Assembly (NCBI RefSeq): GCF_002287505.1
Contig: NZ_CP019688.1
Coordinates: 372,001-436,000, forward strand
Source of the DNA: Corynebacterium glaucum
Lineage (GTDB): Bacteria > Actinomycetota > Actinomycetes > Mycobacteriales > Mycobacteriaceae
Length of the DNA stretch: 64,000 nucleotides
Direction: 5' to 3'
In this document: one piece after another, positions 46,162 to 54,664 of the stretch
How positions within the stretch are numbered: the first letter of the stretch is position 1
How the letters are laid out: the number at the start of each line of letters is the position of its first letter
The notes under the pieces: generated by a model
What the model was told of the DNA's origin: nothing
Databases searched by the model: none
The model's input: only the letters and a program-made list of their open reading frames with translations
Position numbers and translations under genes: made by a program

Positions 46162-47283
46162 TCAGCGTTTGCGCGTCCACAGGAAATCGAAAAGCCCGGG
46201 TGCGGCTGGCTCACTCAGCGCCCCGCGTGCGACTGCGGTTTCCGGGTAGTCGAGTGGGGCGACGTTGCCGAATTCGCGCAGCACGTTCACCAATTGCGGA
46301 ATCTGGGACACCCCGCCGACCGGGTAGATCGTCGCCGCATTGTTCAAGTTCTGCAGGTTCGCCTTTTTGTGCACCCGCTCCAGTAAGCGTCGGAGGTCAT
46401 CGGTGACGTAGCGCAATTGCGGCTCGACCTCGGAGCGCAGAATGCCCAACTCGACGGTGTGACCACCGACCCTCACTGGAACGGTTACCACCGGCGAGTG
46501 GGAAAGGGCGTGCATTGCGCGTTTCATCTGGCGGAAGAACTCGTAGCGCTCCTCCATGTTGCGCGTGTTGTCCAGCGCGTTGGATAGGTGGGGGTATCTC
46601 TCCTCGAGATGGGTGCGTGCCGTCGAGAGCACCGCCTTATCCGTCGCCTTACCGTTGTCGTAGCGGGCAGAATCCGCTAAGACAACAGCAAATTCTCCGC
46701 CAGGCTGCGCTTCAAGCACTGCCGCTCGGGTATTGCCCGCGCCGCAGTCGCACACGATGATCCGCTCGCCGGGCCGCGCCCGGTGATGGGATGCGAAGTG
46801 GCGGGCGGCGGCGATGGGCTCCGGCATGAACCTCACCGCGGCGTGGGGTAGCCCCAGTGTCGCAGCAGCGTGAGTGATCTGCTGCATGGGGTCGGAGTCC
46901 TCGTCCCACTCGTACGGGTGGGTGATCACCACACCGCTCGGCGGGGTGTCGTTGTGCACCGCGATCGCCCGCTGCACCACGGACTGCATCACTATGGCTG
47001 CTGGCCAGTGCGGGGGCAGTGCTTGGCCCAGGACGTAGTGGCTCTTGGCGGACAGCATTTCCTTCGCGGACGGGATGAACCCCACCGGGTGCGCGACCTG
47101 CCTGGCCACAGCCTCGTGCCCGGCAAGGAATCTGCCCGGGTAGTCCCAGAACACACTGGACGGCATCCCCGGGCCGTCGTTGCTCAGCCACAGCGTCTCG
47201 GCCCCGCCGCGCCCCGCGTACGCATGTGCTGCGGTGGTCGTGGCGGTGCCGAGGTCGATCGACAAGGTCCATTCGTTGGCCAT
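46162..47283 (-). CDS. Hsp70-like ATPase without substrate-binding domain
   Basis: The 373-residue product has the three nucleotide-binding blocks of Hsp70/actin-fold ATPases: phosphate 1 (IDLGTATTTAAHAY), phosphate 2 (VCDCGAGNTRAAVLE) and adenosine (YPVGGVSQIPQLVNVL). It ends right after the ATPase domain, so the DnaK substrate-binding part is absent. It lies inside the ESX-4 locus, upstream of eccD on the same strand and divergent from eccC, which suggests a role in secretion assembly or substrate handling. That role is inferred only from position. Confidence 0.85.
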   Translation of the reverse strand: MANEWTLSIDLGTATTTAAHAYAGRGGAETLWLSNDGPGMPSSVFWDYPGRFLAGHEAVARQVAHPVGFIPSAKEMLSAKSHYVLGQALPPHWPAAIVMQSVVQRAIAVHNDTPPSGVVITHPYEWDEDSDPMQQITHAAATLGLPHAAVRFMPEPIAAARHFASHHRARPGERIIVCDCGAGNTRAAVLEAQPGGEFAVVLADSARYDNGKATDKAVLSTARTHLEERYPHLSNALDNTRNMEERYEFFRQMKRAMHALSHSPVVTVPVRVGGHTVELGILRSEVEPQLRYVTDDLRRLLERVHKKANLQNLNNAATIYPVGGVSQIPQLVNVLREFGNVAPLDYPETAVARGALSEPAAPGLFDFLWTRKR

Positions 47284-47459
47284 TGGGCAAACCTTTCAAG
47301 TGCGGTGCGCGATGTCTGCTGTGGTCTCCCCAGTTCAATGGGCTTGAAGCGCCAGAAGTTCCGCCATCGCTTACACTTCGAAGCAACGTCCGCAGAGAGG
47401 GGGACTGGTTCGGGGGAGCCGGCATCTGCATCGGACATCAACAGGGGGATTCATCACCC
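47284..47459. promoter_or_regulatory. Divergent promoter region, Hsp70-like / eccC
   Basis: This 176-base region separates two divergent ESX-4 genes. It holds GGGGGA three times on the plus strand, including the 19-bp element CTGGTTCGGGGGAGCCGGC at 47405-47423. AGGGGGA (47442-47448) is the eccC ribosome site. No clear consensus -10 box was identified on either strand. Confidence 0.5.
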
Positions 47460-50400
47460 ATGCTTGGTCTTGACCACAATCCGGTGATCGCGCCGGTTGC
47501 GACCCATCCCGCGCCCGCGGAGCTCGCGCCACCGCTACCGGCAGGCAGCCTCCACGCTGAACCGGTGCCCGCCGCGCAAAAGGATCAGCCGGTGCCGATC
47601 ATCCGCGTGCTCATCCCCGTGGTCATGCTCGTGGCCATCGGCGCGGTGATGGCGCTGATGGCGCTATCTGGCCGGGGTATGAGCCCAATGATGCTGGTCT
47701 TTCCGCTCATGATGGTCATCGGCATGGTCGGTTTGTTCACACCCCAGGAGCGCCAGGGCGACATCGATGAGACGCGCCGGGTCTACCTGCGCCACCTCGG
47801 CGCGCTTGCTGTCCGCGCCCGGAAGAACGCGGAAAAGCAGCGCGCGCACTTCGCCTACCTGCATCCCGCGCCGGGCGAGCTTGCCGCGGCGGTGCCCACC
47901 GAACGCGTGTGGGAACGCGGCGCGCACGACCCGCAGGCACTCCAGGTGCGCATCGGCACCGGGGCAACGGCGCTGCACACGCCGGTCGAGGTGGACGATC
48001 CAGGTTCGCCCGAGGATCTCGATCCGGTTTGCGCGGTGAGCCTGCGCCGCACCGTCGCAGCGGTCAATGCGGTTCACGGAATGCCGATTGTCGTGCAGCT
48101 TGCTGCCTTTCCGGCCGTGACTCTCGCAGGTCCACGCGCAGCGGAACTTGCCCGGTCCATCATCTGTCAGCTTGCGTTCTTCCACGGCCCGGAGCTCGTC
48201 GGCATTGATGAGCATCGCGCGGGCTTCGGCTGGGCCAAGTGGTTGCCGCACGCTCGCTCGCCCGAGCGGGCACAGTTTCGTCTTTCGCTTATCGACGCCT
48301 CGTTGCAGCCGTCATCCACAATCGCCACCGCCATCGCCGTCGAGGACAGTGATTGCGTAATCACGATCCACCCGGACCCGGAGTACTACGTCGACGACTT
48401 CGCACTTCACTTGGTCTGCGACGAAACCATCACCGCACACACCGGCAGCGGCGTCGAACATCTTGGCGCGCCCGATGCCTTCCCGGAATCTGAAGCAGAG
48501 TTCGTGGCCAGACACCTTGCGTTCTACCGGCGTCCGGAAGACGCGGGTGAAGACGGTAGCGGTGATGCTTTAGCGCTCCTCGGTCTTGACCGGCTTTCAG
48601 AGGAAACGGACCCTGCGATGATTACCGCGGCCGACGTCACCGCCATGTGGCCCGGGCGCGAAGGCACCAAATCGCGCCTGACGGTGCCAATCGGTGCCAC
48701 GCCCACCGGCCAGGCCGTCTATCTGGACTTCAAAGAGGCTGCGCACGGAGGCGCAGGCCCGCACGGGCTGTGCATCGGCGCGACGGGTTCCGGCAAGTCC
48801 GAGCTTCTGCGCACGTTGGTGGTGGCGCTGGCCGCCACCCACTCGCCGGATGAGCTCAATTTGGTGCTCGTGGATTTCAAAGGCGGTGCAACCTTCCTCG
48901 GCTGTGAGGCGCTGCCGCACACCTCAGCCGTGATCACCAACCTCGAAGACGAGGCTGTGCTGGTGGAGCGCATGTACGACGCGCTGTCCGGCGAAATGCA
49001 CCGCCGTCAGGAGCTGCTGCGCAAACGCGGCAACTTCGCCAACATCACCGACTACACCGCCGCGCGCATGGGCGGCGCCACCGATCCCGACGGTGCGCCC
49101 CTCGACCCGCTGCCGGCACTCATGGTCATTGTCGACGAATTCTCCGAACTGCTCTCCCAGCACCCGCACTTCGCCGATTTGTTCGTGGCTATCGGCCGAC
49201 TCGGACGCTCGCTTGGAGTGCACTTACTGCTCGCCTCCCAGCGCCTCGAGGAAGGCAAACTGCGTGGGCTGGATTCGCACCTGTCCTACCGCATCGGTTT
49301 GAAAACCTTTTCCGCCGCCGAATCCCGCCAAGTGCTCGGCGTGCCCGATGCCTACGAGCTGCCCGGCGAGCCTGGATCCGGCTATCTCAAAGCGGCGTCG
49401 CCCGAGCTGATCCGTTTCCGCGCGGCGTACGTCTCCGGGCCGCTCACCCGCAAGGTCACCGCGCAGCATGACGCGGTTCACCTTCCCGTGCGCGAGTTCG
49501 TGAGCTGGGACGACGAGCACGCCTTACTCGCGGAACAGCTTGCCGCCGCCCCGGCAGAAACCATTCAGACGGACCCGTCGACAACTGTGCTCGATGCAGT
49601 CGTGGCCCGGACGAAAGCGCTGGCGGCGCACGCAGGCATGCACGCGCACAAGGTCTGGCTCGAGCCGCTGCCGGACACGCTCGCGCTGCACGCGATCCGC
49701 CGCGGTGAGCCCGACCTAGGTTTCTTGCACGTACCGGTTGGCCTCGTCGACGAGCCGTACTTGCAGCGCCAAGACACCCTCATCGTGGACCTCACGTCCG
49801 CCGGCGGCCACCTCGCGATCGCTGGTGCACCGCAAACCGGCAAATCAGAAGCGCTGCGAACGCTCGTCGCATCGCTTGCCCTCACACACACCACCGACCA
49901 AATCGCGGTCTACGCCATCGACGCCGGGAGTGGCTCGCTTACCGAGCTCGAAGTTCTCCCGCACGTCGCAGGCGTGGCAACCCGCACCGACGAGGAGCGC
50001 GTCCGCCGCATCGTCGACGAGGTCCTCGGGGTCGTCGACGACGTCGCCGTCTCCCAGCACACCCCGCAGCGCCACACGCTTTTGCTTATCGACGGCTGGC
50101 ACGCGCTGCTGGCCACCGACTCCAAGCTCGAGGACCTGCGCGATGCGTTGACCCGCATCGCCTCCGAAGGCCCTGCTGCGGGCGTGCATTTGGTGCTGAC
50201 CACGCAGCGGTGGAGTGCGGTTCGCGTCGCGGTGCGTGACTTGATTGGCACCCGTATCGAGCTCGCGCTCACCGAGCCGATGGATTCACTCATCGACCGC
50301 AAAGCGCAGCTCGCCCTCCCACAGCGCCCCGGAATCGGCCTCACACCCGAGGCCAAAGTCATGCTGATCGCCCGCACCAGCCTCGAAGACCTCGCCCACA

Positions 50401-51182
50401 TCGCGCGCGTCACCGCCGAACAACCCCGGGTCCCACAGCTCAAGGTGCTGCCTACCCATGTGCATGTGCGCACGCTTATCGACGGCTTCGCTACCGCCGC
50501 ACCAAGCATCCCAATCGGCGTCGGCGGACCACGTCTTGAGCCGCTCTACTGCGTCTCTGGGCATGCCCTCGCTATTGGCTCAACAGGCGCGGGTAAGTCG
50601 ACGTTCATTGCCAGTGCGATCACCGCAATCGCGGCGATGCCTCGAGAACACGCGCGCATGGTCATCCTCGACCCTCGGCGCGCCCATCTGGGGCGGGCGC
50701 CGGAAGACATGGTGGCGGCGTACGGGGCGTCGGCAAGCACGATCAGCGACGCGGTGCGTGCGCTGACTGTGACCCTGAACTCGAGGTTGCCTGACGCTGA
50801 CGTTTCGCCGCAGCAGCTCGCGGACCGCTCCTGGTGGGAAGGCCCCGAGCTCTACCTGGTGATCGACGACCTGGACCTGGTCGGCGATGCGGTGCTGCGC
50901 GACGTGGTTGAACTGCTGCCGCACGCGCGCGACATCGGTCTTCATGTGGTCTGTGCCCGCAAGTTCGGCGGGGTTTCGCGCGCGTTGTTCGGTGGGTTCC
51001 TCGGTGGGCTCAAGGACCTGCACCCGGACGTGATGATCATGGACGGCAACCGTGACGAAGGCGCGCTCTTTGACGTGCGACCCGGCCCACTCGCGCCAGG
51101 GCGAGCAACGTTAGTACAGGGCGGCGGCGCAATCGGGACGGTGCAGCTCGTCGCGCCGTTTAGTGAGGGGGAGCAGCTATGA
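47460..51182 (+). CDS. eccC: ESX-4 ATPase EccC
   Basis: EccC powers type VII secretion and recognises WXG100 substrates. The 1240-residue product has two N-terminal membrane segments (about 45-90) and three FtsK/SpoIIIE domains. Their Walker A motifs are GATGSGKSE (about 440), GAPQTGKSE (about 788) and GSTGAGKST (about 1039). The first domain also shows the Walker B VDFKGGATF. It is the undivided form, as expected for ESX-4. ATG 47460 has AGGGGGA before it. Three dispersed 11-mers are inside. It overlaps the next gene by ATGA. Confidence 0.95.
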   Translation: MLGLDHNPVIAPVATHPAPAELAPPLPAGSLHAEPVPAAQKDQPVPIIRVLIPVVMLVAIGAVMALMALSGRGMSPMMLVFPLMMVIGMVGLFTPQERQGDIDETRRVYLRHLGALAVRARKNAEKQRAHFAYLHPAPGELAAAVPTERVWERGAHDPQALQVRIGTGATALHTPVEVDDPGSPEDLDPVCAVSLRRTVAAVNAVHGMPIVVQLAAFPAVTLAGPRAAELARSIICQLAFFHGPELVGIDEHRAGFGWAKWLPHARSPERAQFRLSLIDASLQPSSTIATAIAVEDSDCVITIHPDPEYYVDDFALHLVCDETITAHTGSGVEHLGAPDAFPESEAEFVARHLAFYRRPEDAGEDGSGDALALLGLDRLSEETDPAMITAADVTAMWPGREGTKSRLTVPIGATPTGQAVYLDFKEAAHGGAGPHGLCIGATGSGKSELLRTLVVALAATHSPDELNLVLVDFKGGATFLGCEALPHTSAVITNLEDEAVLVERMYDALSGEMHRRQELLRKRGNFANITDYTAARMGGATDPDGAPLDPLPALMVIVDEFSELLSQHPHFADLFVAIGRLGRSLGVHLLLASQRLEEGKLRGLDSHLSYRIGLKTFSAAESRQVLGVPDAYELPGEPGSGYLKAASPELIRFRAAYVSGPLTRKVTAQHDAVHLPVREFVSWDDEHALLAEQLAAAPAETIQTDPSTTVLDAVVARTKALAAHAGMHAHKVWLEPLPDTLALHAIRRGEPDLGFLHVPVGLVDEPYLQRQDTLIVDLTSAGGHLAIAGAPQTGKSEALRTLVASLALTHTTDQIAVYAIDAGSGSLTELEVLPHVAGVATRTDEERVRRIVDEVLGVVDDVAVSQHTPQRHTLLLIDGWHALLATDSKLEDLRDALTRIASEGPAAGVHLVLTTQRWSAVRVAVRDLIGTRIELALTEPMDSLIDRKAQLALPQRPGIGLTPEAKVMLIARTSLEDLAHIARVTAEQPRVPQLKVLPTHVHVRTLIDGFATAAPSIPIGVGGPRLEPLYCVSGHALAIGSTGAGKSTFIASAITAIAAMPREHARMVILDPRRAHLGRAPEDMVAAYGASASTISDAVRALTVTLNSRLPDADVSPQQLADRSWWEGPELYLVIDDLDLVGDAVLRDVVELLPHARDIGLHVVCARKFGGVSRALFGGFLGGLKDLHPDVMIMDGNRDEGALFDVRPGPLAPGRATLVQGGGAIGTVQLVAPFSEGEQL

Positions 51183-52195
51183 CGCAGACGCATGCATTTC
51201 CAGCGACGCAGGCCAGCGAGGCCGCGCTGCGCATCACTGTCACTGAGACTTCAACGGTGTTCACTGGGGTCGCGAACTTGCACCGGATGGATGCGCCTTC
51301 CGCGCGCGAGATCGCCAATTATGTGCGCAATGTCTTCGGCCCGGAACCTGCGGGCGCGCACGTGCACGTTGCCGCTTCTCCGGCTCGGCTAGCGGAGCTT
51401 GAGGCGGCGCTGGCGGGGTACGAGATCAGGTTGACTACGGAAGCGCTGCCCGGCGACGCGGATACAAATGCCTTCGGCCTCTACGACTCCGGTGAACTTG
51501 ATGCCCTCGTCCGCGGGGTAGATGCGGAGAGCGGTCGCCGACCGGAATGGGTGGTGCTTGCGGTGGCTGCCGCGGTGGCGGTCGTATGCGCGGTGGTGAT
51601 TGGGGTGACCGCAGCAAACCTGGTCGGCCGCTCGGCGCCCGTTGGTGAACACAACGCTGCTGATCAGAACGACGCTGGCATGACTCCCACCGATAGCGAG
51701 GACGCGCCGGGGTCCGCCGCGGCGGTGACGGAGGCGTCGACAAGCGAACAAGCTGCGGACACTGTGGTGCTGGAGCGAGACGGGGTGCGGGTGGAACTGC
51801 CTGCGGGCTTCGAGCTGGAAGAGGTCGACGGGATGTGGCGGGCAACGGGCCCCGACCCGGACTTCCGGCTGTTGATTAGTGTCGACGAGCTGTACAACCT
51901 GCCTGCCGAAACGATGGCGGAGCAGCTGCTTCGCGATGTGGAAGCTGACCCCGAGACCGAGCTTGTGGATACCGACGGGCACTCGCTGACGTACCGGGAG
52001 CTGCCCGCCGACGGATCTGAAGTGCTGTGGAAGACCTGGCCGCACGACAACTATCAGGTGTTCGTCGCGTGCCACACGCGCAGCGCACCGACGACAGTGC
52101 AGCAAGCCACTTGCCGGATGGCGTTTGAATCCGCTGTGTTCGAACCGTCCGATCCCTTCGAACCGGAGGAAGAGGTGGGCGCCATGAGCGGATGA
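51179..52195 (+). CDS. Type VII secretion-associated membrane protein (Rv3446c-like)
   Basis: The 338-residue product lies where Mycobacterium tuberculosis ESX-4 has Rv3446c, between eccC and the WXG100 pair. It has an N-terminal domain of about 120 residues, one membrane segment (about 124-148), an Ala/Asp/Ser-rich linker and a C-terminal outer domain with two Cys (CHTRSAPTTVQQATC) likely disulfide-bonded. The function is unknown. It is coupled to eccC by ATGA. Confidence 0.75.
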   Translation: MTQTHAFPATQASEAALRITVTETSTVFTGVANLHRMDAPSAREIANYVRNVFGPEPAGAHVHVAASPARLAELEAALAGYEIRLTTEALPGDADTNAFGLYDSGELDALVRGVDAESGRRPEWVVLAVAAAVAVVCAVVIGVTAANLVGRSAPVGEHNAADQNDAGMTPTDSEDAPGSAAAVTEASTSEQAADTVVLERDGVRVELPAGFELEEVDGMWRATGPDPDFRLLISVDELYNLPAETMAEQLLRDVEADPETELVDTDGHSLTYRELPADGSEVLWKTWPHDNYQVFVACHTRSAPTTVQQATCRMAFESAVFEPSDPFEPEEEVGAMSG

Positions 52196-52303
52196 AAAAG
52201 TTTTGCATCCGGGGGAACCGAACCGCACTTTTGGCAGTCCAATACATGAACAGTTCAACGCAATCCGGCTGTTCTACCTGACACCTTCGAGGGGGAAGCA
52301 ACC
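52196..52303 (+). promoter_or_regulatory. Leader of the WXG100 gene pair
   Basis: CCGGGGGAACCG occurs at about 52207-52218 and GAGGGGGAAG just before the start. The first resembles the shared ESX element; GGAACC with GTCC about 17 bases later would also fit an ECF-type promoter. Neither reading is proven. Confidence 0.35.
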
Positions 52304-52621
52304 ATGAGCCAATTCGCAACTGAAGCCGAGGTCATGCGTGCCACTGCGGGGCACGTCGACGCGGTCAACGCTGAAGTCAACCAAGAGATCGACCGGATCC
52401 AAGATGTCGCGCAGTCCGTGCGCGGGTCCTGGGAAGGTCGTGCGCAACGCAGCTTTGACGAGCTGATGGTGCGTTACGACGATGCGCAGCGCCGCCTTAC
52501 CGAGGCTCTGACCTCCATCGCCGTGAACATCCGCGACAACGCCAAGCACTACGAGCACACCGACGTGACCACCACTGAGGGCCTCGACCGCATCTCCGCC
52601 GGCTCCGGCCTGGCGCTCTAA
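52304..52621 (+). CDS. esxU: WXG100 protein, EsxU-like
   Basis: The 105-residue product is an ESAT-6-like helical hairpin with the turn motif SWEG (Trp43-Glu44-Gly45). Near the C-terminus YEHTD matches the YxxxD/E export signal. By position it corresponds to EsxU of M. tuberculosis ESX-4. It should pair with the next product and be exported. Confidence 0.9.
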   Translation: MSQFATEAEVMRATAGHVDAVNAEVNQEIDRIQDVAQSVRGSWEGRAQRSFDELMVRYDDAQRRLTEALTSIAVNIRDNAKHYEHTDVTTTEGLDRISAGSGLAL

Positions 52622-52640
52622 TACGAAAAGGACAGATATC

Positions 52641-52925
52641 ATGCAGATCAAATACGACTTCGCGCAGATCTCCGGCACCGCCTCCGACATCCGCGGTTCC
52701 GTGGCACGCATCAACGGCCAGCTCGATGACCTGAAAAGCTCTATCAAGCCGATGACCGACTCCTGGGAAGGCGAGGCAGCGGCGAGCTACCGCGCACACC
52801 AGGCGAAGTGGGACAACGCCGCCAGCGACCTGAACGCGATCCTCAACCAGATCGCCGACACCGTAGAAGAAGGCAACAACCAAATGATGGCGGTGAACAC
52901 CGCTGCCGCCAACAGCTGGGGCTAA
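52641..52925 (+). CDS. esxT: WXG100 protein, EsxT-like
   Basis: The 94-residue product has the SWEG turn (Trp42-Glu43-Gly44) between two helices and lacks an obvious YxxxD/E tail, so its partner may carry the export signal for the dimer. By synteny it is EsxT. AAAGGACAG is the ribosome site. A G-rich run follows the stop. Confidence 0.9.
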   Translation: MQIKYDFAQISGTASDIRGSVARINGQLDDLKSSIKPMTDSWEGEAAASYRAHQAKWDNAASDLNAILNQIADTVEEGNNQMMAVNTAAANSWG

Positions 52926-52984
52926 TTTATAGCCTCAGCGCCGCGGGGGCTCGGCCGGTTTGGGGGAACCGTCCGGAGACTTAC

Positions 52985-53026
52985 GGGGGAACTGGGGGAC
53001 AGGGGGGCTCGGGGGATCACCGGGGG
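52985..53026 (+). other. Potential G-quadruplex
   Basis: Five G runs of 5, 5, 6, 5 and 5 bases are spaced by loops of 4, 3, 3 and 6 bases on the plus strand, between esxT and rplM. More G5 runs lie at 52945 and 52962. The G strand equals the mRNA, so an RNA or DNA quadruplex could form right before the terminator. Confidence 0.7.
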
Positions 53027-53029
53027 AAG

Positions 53030-53076
53030 CGCACCCGCGCGCCGCTTGCATGTTGCAGGCGCGTGGGTGCGTTTTT
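53030..53076 (+). terminator. Terminator between esxT and rplM
   Basis: CGCACCCGCGCGCC (53030-53043) and GGCGCGTGGGTGCG pair with one mismatch, followed by TTTTTGCG. Confidence 0.85.
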
Positions 53077-53247
53077 GCGCCAAAGGCGCGGTTTGGATGG
53101 GGCAGCGGTGGTGGCGTAAGGTGAAACACCTGTGTGTCGTGCCAATTTGGCGCGCCTCCCGCCGGGTCTCCACCGGCCGCCGGCGGGTTTAGCGGGCACA
53201 CCTGCTTTGGCCGGCAGCCTTCTAGACAGACTTTGAAGGAGTCATGC

Positions 53248-53691
53248 ATGTCTACTTACCACCCGAAGAGCGGTGACATTACCCGTAAGTGGTACGTCAT
53301 CGACGCAACCGACGTGGTGCTGGGCAAGCTTGCTTCCACCGTAGCTGACCTGCTGCGTGGCAAGCACAAGCCGCAGTTCGCACCGAACGTTGACACCGGC
53401 GATCACGTGATCGTGATCAACGCCGACAAGATCCACATCTCGTCCAACAAGCGTGATCGCGAAATGCGCTACCGCCACTCCGGCTACCCGGGTGGTCTGA
53501 AGTCCATGACCCTGGGTCGTGCACTCGACGAGCGCCCGGATCGCGTGATCGAGGAAGCTATCAAGGGCATGATGCCGCACAACAAGCTTTCCCGTCAGTC
53601 CATCAAGAAGCTGCACGTTTTCGTTGGCGACGAGCACCCGTACGCCGAGCACAACCCGGAGACCTACGAGTTTAAGCAGGTGGCACAGTAA
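53248..53691 (+). CDS. rplM: 50S ribosomal protein L13
   Basis: The 147-residue product begins [20 protein letters not shown] and carries the L13 signature. L13 is an early 50S assembly protein. ATG 53248 follows GAAGGAG; the open frame further upstream has no similarity. Its stop shares one base with the rpsI start. Confidence 0.97.
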   Translation: MSTYHPKSGDITRKWYVIDATDVVLGKLASTVADLLRGKHKPQFAPNVDTGDHVIVINADKIHISSNKRDREMRYRHSGYPGGLKSMTLGRALDERPDRVIEEAIKGMMPHNKLSRQSIKKLHVFVGDEHPYAEHNPETYEFKQVAQ

Positions 53692-54278
53692 TGACCGAGC
53701 CGAACAACTACGCAGACGACGCTGTGAACGCCGCAAGCGCCGTGGACGCAGCGGACAACTTTGCCGCTGAGGACCTTGACCTCGACGCCGCTACCGCTGC
53801 GACCGAGGAGTTCAACTACACCATCGGCGATGCAATTGCTCCGGAGGTCGACGAGACCGAGGGTGAGTTCGCTGAGCCGGTGCAGCTGCACGAGGGCCCG
53901 ATCCAGACCGTTGGGCGCCGTAAGCGCGCCATCGCTCGTGTCACCGTGACCGAGGGCGAGGGCAAGATCACCGTCAACGGCCGCGAGTTCGAGGACTACT
54001 TCCCGAACAAGCTGCACCAGCAGGACATCCTGCAGCCGCTGACCCTGCTCGAGCGTGAGGGCCAGTTCGACATCAAGGCCAACATCTCCGGTGGCGGCCC
54101 GACCGGCCAGTCCGGTGCACTGCGCCTGGCAATTGCCCGTGCGCTGAACATCTACAACCCGGCTGAGCGCCCGACCCTGAAGAAGGCCGGCCTGCTCACC
54201 CGTGACGCTCGTGCCGTGGAGCGCAAGAAGGCTGGTCTGCACAAGGCCCGTCGCGCACCGCAGTACTCCAAGCGTTAA
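53691..54278 (+). CDS. rpsI: 30S ribosomal protein S9 with acidic N-terminal extension
   Basis: The 195-residue product has the S9 core from about residue 69 ([20 protein letters not shown]) to the universal C-terminus PQYSKR, whose Arg touches P-site tRNA. The first 68 residues are rich in Ala, Asp and Glu and are not part of the S9 fold. The gene overlaps rplM by one base. Confidence 0.97.
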   Translation: MTEPNNYADDAVNAASAVDAADNFAAEDLDLDAATAATEEFNYTIGDAIAPEVDETEGEFAEPVQLHEGPIQTVGRRKRAIARVTVTEGEGKITVNGREFEDYFPNKLHQQDILQPLTLLEREGQFDIKANISGGGPTGQSGALRLAIARALNIYNPAERPTLKKAGLLTRDARAVERKKAGLHKARRAPQYSKR

Positions 54279-54289
54279 TTCGCGCTGGC

Positions 54290-54362
54290 GCGCAACCGCA
54301 GAAGGCCGCCGCCTCCGACGTTTCTTTGTCGGGGCGGCGGTTTTTTCGTCGTTAAGCGAAAA
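54290..54362 (+). repeat. Left 73-bp direct repeat, with rpsI terminator
   Basis: This 73-bp segment recurs exactly at 59832-59904. It includes an intrinsic terminator: CCGCCGCC and TCCGAC pair with GTCGG and GGCGGCGG, then TTTTTT. It ends CGTCGTTAAGCGAAAA, one base off the reverse of the dispersed 11-mer. It marks the left edge of the ABC-transporter island. Confidence 0.92.
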
Positions 54363-54664
54363 CTCTCCGGAGTGCTGCAGGTGACATCGATAAAACCACC
54401 CGTGAAGCTTCGGTTGATCATTTCCGGATGGGCCACATGTGTGCAGTTTCGCTGGCCGTTAGTTCAGGCCATTTGTGCAGATGCGGTCGAGCTCAAGGAG
54501 TGAATCGAAGACGGGGGAGATAGACCCGATCCCCAATTTATATTTTGATCACATCGTTTACTAAGTGTTATCTCAGGGTTTACTGTGCTTTCACTCTAGG
54601 TAAATAGGCTTCTCGCTGGTGGCTTTGGTCTCCACAATCGGCTTTCACCAACGAGGTTCTACAA
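54363..54664 (+). promoter_or_regulatory. Promoter region of the ABC island
   Basis: This AT-richer stretch has no gene. TTGATC (about 54545) and TATCTC 18 bases further could be a promoter, and TTTAC/GTAAA arms (about 54579-54603) and TGGCC/GGCCA arms (about 54453-54476) are possible operator sites. The first bases still resemble the glmM upstream region in diverged form. Confidence 0.4.
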
